DNA of 64,000 nt from Micrococcales bacterium 31B (GTDB lineage: Bacteria; Actinomycetota; Actinomycetes; Actinomycetales; Dermabacteraceae). The stretch spans positions 164,090-228,089 of the forward strand of contig JAFFTF010000002.1 of assembly GCA_022803075.1 (NCBI GenBank), read 5' to 3'. The notes under the pieces are model-generated. The model was not told where the DNA came from. It did not search any database and saw only the letters and a list, made by a program, of their open reading frames with translations. Positions 59,231 through 64,000 of this stretch are shown piece by piece (positions within the stretch are counted from its first letter, which is position 1; each line of letters opens with the position of its first letter). The translations under genes and the position numbers were made by a program.

Positions 59231-59312
59231 GCCGCCCTGGTGGAATTGGCAGACACGCCGCACTCAAAATGCGGTACCGAGAGGTGTGAGAGTTCGAGTC
59301 TCTCGGGCGGCA
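59231..59312 (+). tRNA. tRNA-Leu (anticodon CAA)
   Basis: An 82-base class II tRNA with a long variable arm. The acceptor stem pairs GCCGCCC with GGGCGGC, the anticodon stem CCGCA/TGCGG encloses CTCAAAA with anticodon CAA (reads UUG), and the T-arm contains GTTCGAGTC. The discriminator is A; CCA is not fully encoded. A terminator follows. Confidence 0.95.
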
Positions 59313-59316
59313 CCCT

Positions 59317-59348
59317 AGAGGCCCCGGATCATCCGATCCGGGGCCTCT
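59317..59348 (+). terminator. Terminator after tRNA-Leu
   Basis: Perfect 14-bp stem AGAGGCCCCGGATC with its complement and an ATCC loop, directly after the tRNA. Confidence 0.8.
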
Positions 59349-59416
59349 CGCGTCGTCTCGACTCCTTCTCGACTCCTTCGCGTCACCCAAGCGGACGCTC
59401 CGGCCCACCTGGACGC

Positions 59417-59463
59417 AAAAAAGGCGGGCCCGCTCCCCCACTGAGGGGAAGGCGGACCCGCCG
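59417..59463 (-). terminator. Terminator after pyk
   Basis: GGCGGGC-CCGC and GGCGGACCCGCC arms with an inner CCCC/GGGG pairing; the A-run (59417-59422) on the plus strand gives a U-run at the end of the pyk transcript. Confidence 0.8.
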
Positions 59464-59493
59464 GGCCACGCGGCTGGGAAGCCGCGCTGCCCA

Positions 59494-60969
59494 CTAGACC
59501 TCTTTGCGTCCGGCCCGCAGAGCCTCGGCCGAGAACTTGGCCGCGCGCGAACCGTCCAGGTCACCCACGCGGTGCAGGCGCAAGGTGTTCGTCGAACCCG
59601 CCACGCCTGGAGGCGAACCGGCCGAGATGACGACCAGGTCGTCGGTCTCCACCTCGGGCATGGTCGCGAGAATCTGATCGACCTGAGAGAACATCTCATC
59701 GGTGTGCTCCACCGTGGGCGAGATCTTCACGTCGACGCCCCACGACAGGGCGAGGAAGTGCTTGACCTTCTCGTCCGGCGTGATCGCGAGCAACTTGATG
59801 TCGGGCCGCAGTCGTGACAGGCGGCGCGCCGTGTCACCCGACTGGGTGAACGTGACCAGGTACTTGGCGTTGAGCGCCTCACCGATTTCGTAGGCAGCCT
59901 TCGTCAGGTTGCCCGCGCGCGAACCCGGCACGTGATCGAACGTCGCGATGCGGTCGGCGCCGTTCGACTCCGTGTATTCGATGATCTTCGCCATCGTCTC
60001 AACCGCGATGATCGGGTGGTCGCCCGCGCTGGTTTCGGCCGACAACATGAGCGCATCGGCGCCATCGAGCACCGCGTTGGCGCAGTCGGAGACCTCGGCG
60101 CGCGTGGGAACGGGCGCCTCGATCATCGATTCGAGCATCTGCGTGGCCACGATGACGGGCTTCGCCTTATCGCGGGCCAGCTCGATGGCGGCCTTCTGCA
60201 CGAGCGGCACGTCTTCGAGCGGCAGCTCGACGCCCAGGTCGCCACGGGCGACCATGATGCCATCGAACGCCTGCACGATCTCTTCGAGCGCATCGACGGC
60301 CTGCGGCTTCTCGATCTTGGCGATCACGGGAATCCGCGTGCCCACCTCGTTCATGACCTCGACCACGTCGGCCATGTCTTTCGCGTTGCGCACGAAAGAC
60401 AGGGCAATCATGTCTGCGCCCTGGCCAATGCCCCACTTGAGGTCTGCGATGTCCTTCTCGCTCAGCGCGGGAACCGACACGGCGGCGTCGGGCAGGTTGA
60501 TGCCCTTATTGTTCGACAGCACACCGGGCACGACACACTCGGTGTGCACCTCGCTGCCCTCGACCGAGAGCACCGTCAGGCGCACCTTGCCGTCGTTAAT
60601 CAGCAGGGAGTCGCCCGCCTTGCAGTCCGCCGCCAGGCCCTTGTAGGTGGTGCCGACCCGCTCGCGCGTGCCGAGGATGTCTTCCATCGTGATGGTGATC
60701 TTGTCACCGATCTTCAGTTCGTGCTTCTCATCATTTTCGAACTTGCCCAGGCGAATCTTGGGGCCCTGCAGGTCAACCAAGATGCCGACGTTTGCGTCGA
60801 GCTCTTCGGCGGCGCGGCGAATGTGCTTGAACTTGGGTTCGTGTTCAGCGTAAGAACCATGGCTCATGTTGATTCGGGCGATATTCATGCCCGTCTCGAT
60901 CAGAGCCTTGATGTGCTCGTAGGTTTCGGTAGCAGGACCAAGCGTGCAAACGATTTTCGCTTTACGCAT
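59494..60969 (-). CDS. pyk: Pyruvate kinase
   Basis: Last step of glycolysis, making pyruvate and ATP. The 491-residue protein has MRKAKIVCTLGPAT, RINMSHG with the substrate Arg, the active-site IAKIEKPQAVDALEEI with the catalytic Lys, ARGDLGVELPLEDVP and SAETSAGDHPI. The ATG at 60969 is the usual start; a TTG three codons upstream is less likely. It lies 55 bases downstream of gltD on the same strand. Confidence 0.97.
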   Translation of the reverse strand: MRKAKIVCTLGPATETYEHIKALIETGMNIARINMSHGSYAEHEPKFKHIRRAAEELDANVGILVDLQGPKIRLGKFENDEKHELKIGDKITITMEDILGTRERVGTTYKGLAADCKAGDSLLINDGKVRLTVLSVEGSEVHTECVVPGVLSNNKGINLPDAAVSVPALSEKDIADLKWGIGQGADMIALSFVRNAKDMADVVEVMNEVGTRIPVIAKIEKPQAVDALEEIVQAFDGIMVARGDLGVELPLEDVPLVQKAAIELARDKAKPVIVATQMLESMIEAPVPTRAEVSDCANAVLDGADALMLSAETSAGDHPIIAVETMAKIIEYTESNGADRIATFDHVPGSRAGNLTKAAYEIGEALNAKYLVTFTQSGDTARRLSRLRPDIKLLAITPDEKVKHFLALSWGVDVKISPTVEHTDEMFSQVDQILATMPEVETDDLVVISAGSPPGVAGSTNTLRLHRVGDLDGSRAAKFSAEALRAGRKEV

Positions 60970-61024
60970 GTTTACCAATCTGTATGGGTGACCGTAGCGG
61001 CCACACGTGAAATGACACTTATGG

Positions 61025-62509
61025 TCAGGCGGAGAGTGCTTGGGTAGTCGGTTCCACGGGCGCCGGAAGATCGGTTGCCCCCATCAGCCAGCGGTCTACA
61101 CTGGCTGCGGCCGCTCGCCCTTCGGCGATGGCCCATACGATCAGCGACTGTCCGCGGCCGGCGTCACCGGCCACGAAGACGCCGGGAACGCTCGTCATCC
61201 ACTCATCGTCGCGCACAATGTTACCCCGCCGATCAATGTCGAGGCCCAGTTGCTCCACGATGCCGTGTTGCTCGGGGCCGGAGAACCCCATCGCGATGAG
61301 CACGAGATCTGCGGGAATGACCTTCTCGGTGCCCTCGGTGGGCACGCGGCGGCCGTCCGGCAGGTACTTCGTTTCGGCCACCTCGAGGCCGGTCACGTGG
61401 CCCGTCTCGTCGTCGACGATGCGCACGGTCGAGGCGAGGTAGCTGCGCTCGCCGCCCTCCTCGTGCGCGCTCGACACCTCGAAGACAAAGGGAACGGTGG
61501 GCCACGGGTGCGTCTCGCCGTTGCGCTCGTTCGGGGGCCGCTTGCCGATGGCGAGAGTCGTGACCGACTTCGCGCCCTGGCGCAGGGCCGTGCCCAGGCA
61601 GTCGGCACCCGTGTCGCCGCCGCCGATGATGATGACGTGCTTACCCTCGGCCGTGATCTGATCGGGCACCGCGTCGCCCTCGAGCACGCGATTGGCCTGC
61701 ACGAGGTATTCCATGGCGAAGTGCACGCCGTTAAGGTCTGCGCCCGGCACGGGCAGGGGCCGGGGTACCATGGCGCCGGTCGCGAGCACGACCGCGTCAT
61801 AGCGCGCCCGCAGCTGCTGGCCCGTGAGCGAACCGGGGCCTTCGCCGCCCACGTCAACGCCCGTGCGGAACCGCGTGCCCTCGGCGCGCATCTGCTCCAA
61901 GCGTCGATCGATGTGCTGCTTTTCGAGCTTGAACTCGGGAATCCCGTAGCGCAGCAGTCCGCCGATGCGGTCGTCGCGCTCGTACACGGCCGTGGTGTGG
62001 CCCGCGCGCGTGAGCTGCTGCGCCACCGCGAGGCCCGCTGGGCCCGAACCGATGACTGCCACCGTCTTGCCCGTGAGGCGAGTCGGCTGCTGCGGCTGCA
62101 CGAGGCCCGCCTCGAACGCGTCGTCGATGATCGAGACCTCGACGTTTTTGATGGTCACGGCAGGCTGATTAATGCCCAGCACGCAGGAAGTTTCGCAGGG
62201 AGCGGGGCACGCGCGTCCGGTAAATTCCGGGAAGTTATTGGTCGCGTGCAGTCGCTCGATCGCGTCGGCCATGTCGCCGCGGTAGGTGAGATCGTTCCAC
62301 TCGGGAATCAGGTTGCCGAGGGGGCAGCCCTGGTGGCAGAACGGAATGCCACAATCCATGCAGCGGCCCGCCTGTGCCTTCAGCATGGGGTCGCGGCCGC
62401 TTTGGCGCGCCTCGTAGACTTCCTTCCAGTCTTGGAGGCGCACGGGCACGGGCCTGCGGGCGGGAAGTTCGCGTTCGCGAACCGTCAAAAAGCCACGGGG
62501 ATCAGCCAT
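61025..62509 (-). CDS. gltD: Glutamate synthase small subunit
   Basis: NADPH-dependent electron-donating subunit of glutamate synthase. The 494-residue protein has N-terminal Fe-S cysteines in [14 protein letters not shown] and CPAPCETSC, the FAD motif [14 protein letters not shown], the NADPH motif [13 protein letters not shown], and a C-terminal [21 protein letters not shown]. The ATG at 62509 overlaps the gltB end by 8 bases, so the subunits are translationally coupled. Confidence 0.96.
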   Translation of the reverse strand: MADPRGFLTVRERELPARRPVPVRLQDWKEVYEARQSGRDPMLKAQAGRCMDCGIPFCHQGCPLGNLIPEWNDLTYRGDMADAIERLHATNNFPEFTGRACPAPCETSCVLGINQPAVTIKNVEVSIIDDAFEAGLVQPQQPTRLTGKTVAVIGSGPAGLAVAQQLTRAGHTTAVYERDDRIGGLLRYGIPEFKLEKQHIDRRLEQMRAEGTRFRTGVDVGGEGPGSLTGQQLRARYDAVVLATGAMVPRPLPVPGADLNGVHFAMEYLVQANRVLEGDAVPDQITAEGKHVIIIGGGDTGADCLGTALRQGAKSVTTLAIGKRPPNERNGETHPWPTVPFVFEVSSAHEEGGERSYLASTVRIVDDETGHVTGLEVAETKYLPDGRRVPTEGTEKVIPADLVLIAMGFSGPEQHGIVEQLGLDIDRRGNIVRDDEWMTSVPGVFVAGDAGRGQSLIVWAIAEGRAAAASVDRWLMGATDLPAPVEPTTQALSA

Positions 62510-64000
62510 GGGAAGCCTCCACAATTCGGGTCCAGACCTCATTCGAGTCCGGATCGATTCCTTCTTCAACGGCCTCGGCGCGAATGGCCCGCACCTTGGC
62601 AAATTCGCGGGGGAACACCTTCGTGAAGCGCTTCGCGAGCTCTCCCTCGGCGAGGAGATCGCGGGCGATCGACGAGTCGGTCTCCTTGGCGTACTGCGTG
62701 AGCCACGCGCCGAGCCCGGTCACATCGGCCTCGTCGAGGTCGGTGATCACGAGGTCGCCCGACTTCACGGCATCGGGGTTTAGCAGCGCCCGGTCAAGAT
62801 CGAGCAGGTACGCCTCGCCTCCCGAGAAGCCCGCGCCGAAGTTGCGACCGATCGGGCCGAGCACGATCACGGTGCCGCCCGTCATGTACTCGCAGCCGTG
62901 GTCGCCCACGCCCTCGACGATGATGGTCGCACCCGAGTTGCGCACCGCAAAACGCTCGCCCGCGGTGCCCGAGAGGAACAGTTCTCCGCTCGTGGCACCG
63001 TAGCCGATGGTATTGCCCGCGATCACGTTTTCGTGGGACGCAAAGGTGGCGCTCTGGCTGGGCCGCACCACGATTCGCCCTCCCGAGAGGCCCTTGCCCA
63101 CGTAATCGTTGGCGTCGCCTTCGAGCCGCAGGGTCACGCCGGCGGGCAGGAACGCGCCGAACGACTGGCCCGCGCTGCCCGTGAGGTTCACGGTGATGGT
63201 GTCGGTGGGCAGCCCCTCGCCGCGGTAGCGCTTGGTGACCTCGTGGCCGAGCATGGTGCCGGCCGTGCGGTTCACGTTGCGGATCGTGGCGTCGATGGTG
63301 ACCTTTTCGCCCTTCTCGAGGGCCGGCTTGGCCTTCGCGATGAGCTCGTTGTCGAGCGCATGCTGGAGGCCGTGATCCTGCGACTGGGTGCACCGACGTT
63401 CGTCGGCCGAGGCCACGGCCGGCATGTGCAGCAGCGGCGCGAGGTCGAGACCCTGTGCCTTCCAGTACTGGGTCGCGGCGCGCGTGTCGAGCAGGTCAGC
63501 GCGGCCCACCGCCTCGTCGAGGGAGCGCAGGCCCATCGAGGCGAGGATCTCGCGCACCTCCTCGGCGATGTATTCGAAGAACGTCACCACGTATTCGGCT
63601 TTGCCGCTGAACCGCTCGCGCAGTTCGGGGTTTTGGGTGGCCACGCCCACGGGGCAGGTGTCGAGGTGGCAGACGCGCATCATGATGCAACCCGACACGA
63701 CGAGCGGCGCCGTCGCGAAACCGAACTCCTCGGCGCCGAGCAGGGCACCGATGACGACGTCGCGGCCCGTCTTGAGCTGGCCGTCGACCTGCACGCGAAT
63801 GCGGTCGCGCAGTCGGTTAATGAGCAGGGTCTGCTGGGTCTCGGCGAGGCCGAGTTCCCAGGGCGCGCCCGCGTGCTTGAGACTCGTGAGAGGGGACGCT
63901 CCGGTGCCACCGTCGTGGCCGGAAATCAAGACCACGTCGGCATGCGCCTTCGAGACGCCCGCGGCGACGGTGCCCACACCGATCTCGGAGACCAGCTTGA
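62502..64000 (-). CDS. gltB: Glutamate synthase large subunit, 5' part beyond window
   Basis: About 500 C-terminal codons of the large subunit of glutamate synthase, which makes glutamate from glutamine and 2-oxoglutarate. Visible are the end of the FMN-binding domain ([19 protein letters not shown]), the [3Fe-4S] cysteines in [17 protein letters not shown], and the C-terminal beta-helix with its regular Gly motifs. The frame stays open to the window edge; the start lies outside. Confidence 0.97.
   Translation of the reverse strand, partial: KLVSEIGVGTVAAGVSKAHADVVLISGHDGGTGASPLTSLKHAGAPWELGLAETQQTLLINRLRDRIRVQVDGQLKTGRDVVIGALLGAEEFGFATAPLVVSGCIMMRVCHLDTCPVGVATQNPELRERFSGKAEYVVTFFEYIAEEVREILASMGLRSLDEAVGRADLLDTRAATQYWKAQGLDLAPLLHMPAVASADERRCTQSQDHGLQHALDNELIAKAKPALEKGEKVTIDATIRNVNRTAGTMLGHEVTKRYRGEGLPTDTITVNLTGSAGQSFGAFLPAGVTLRLEGDANDYVGKGLSGGRIVVRPSQSATFASHENVIAGNTIGYGATSGELFLSGTAGERFAVRNSGATIIVEGVGDHGCEYMTGGTVIVLGPIGRNFGAGFSGGEAYLLDLDRALLNPDAVKSGDLVITDLDEADVTGLGAWLTQYAKETDSSIARDLLAEGELAKRFTKVFPREFAKVRAIRAEAVEEGIDPDSNEVWTRIVEASHG

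Noticed and set aside
59231-59312. tRNA-Leu as an attachment site for a mobile element
   Set aside because: No integrase or direct repeat of the tRNA 3' end was seen near it; a normal terminator follows.

Overview
The window is a GC-rich bacterial chromosome segment. Its backbone gene order is typical of Actinomycetota, most likely Micrococcales (Microbacteriaceae-like). Supporting signs are whiA next to yvcK and rapZ, an exonuclease-dead DNA polymerase I next to rpsA, coaE and uvrB, a PdtaR-type ANTAR regulator next to pyruvate kinase, and an LAxTG-type sorting signal. I cannot name the species.

Most genes lie on the minus strand. From the right edge the conserved backbone reads gltB (cut by the window end), gltD, pyk, tRNA-Leu(CAA), pdtaR, then polA, a hot-dog thioesterase, rpsA, aroC-aroK-aroB, coaE, uvrB, a TerC-family gene behind a manganese riboswitch, a metallo-beta-lactamase-fold hydrolase, uvrA-uvrC-rapZ-yvcK-whiA, gap-pgk-tpiA and secG. 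The left edge holds the 3' part of a KDPG aldolase gene on the plus strand.

Accessory blocks interrupt this backbone. (1) 14.4-16.6 kb: three consecutive plus-strand genes for diverged secreted or lipid-anchored DUF6318-like proteins. (2) 16.6-20.4 kb: a visibly AT-rich island with four minus-strand genes: a secreted four-cysteine protein, an ABC ATPase, a seven-segment membrane protein with an outer domain, and a second membrane protein. A decayed partial copy of a sugar-phosphate isomerase gene flanks it on the left and the intact isomerase gene flanks it on the right. Five perfect 16-bp tandem repeats lie in the leader of the secreted-protein gene. This is the best candidate for an undescribed system; its layout recalls lactococcin-972-like bacteriocin/ABC modules, but the secreted protein is not recognisable. 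(3) 26.3-27.2 kb: a surface-anchored protein gene broken by frameshifts. (4) 31.4-33.8 kb: two DedA-like membrane proteins, an alkyltransferase-like protein and a small membrane protein. (5) 35.6-40.3 kb: a methyltransferase, a large VaFE/SdrD-like secreted protein and a NYN-domain protein. (6) 40.5-44.3 kb: a complete siderophore-type ABC importer behind a DtxR/IdeR-like operator. (7) 48.9-58.2 kb: a sugar or polyol uptake region with two ribose/fructose-type ABC importers, a short-chain dehydrogenase, an FrcK-like kinase and a SorC-type regulator. Identical TGCTCA-N2-TGAGCA palindromes lie before the regulator gene and before the first importer operon.

Functionally the window joins lower glycolysis (gap, pgk, tpiA, pyk), nucleotide-excision repair (uvrA, uvrB, uvrC), the shikimate pathway (aroB, aroK, aroC), glutamate synthase, and several accessory uptake and cell-surface functions. 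Family names come from reading motifs in the translations; no database search was run.
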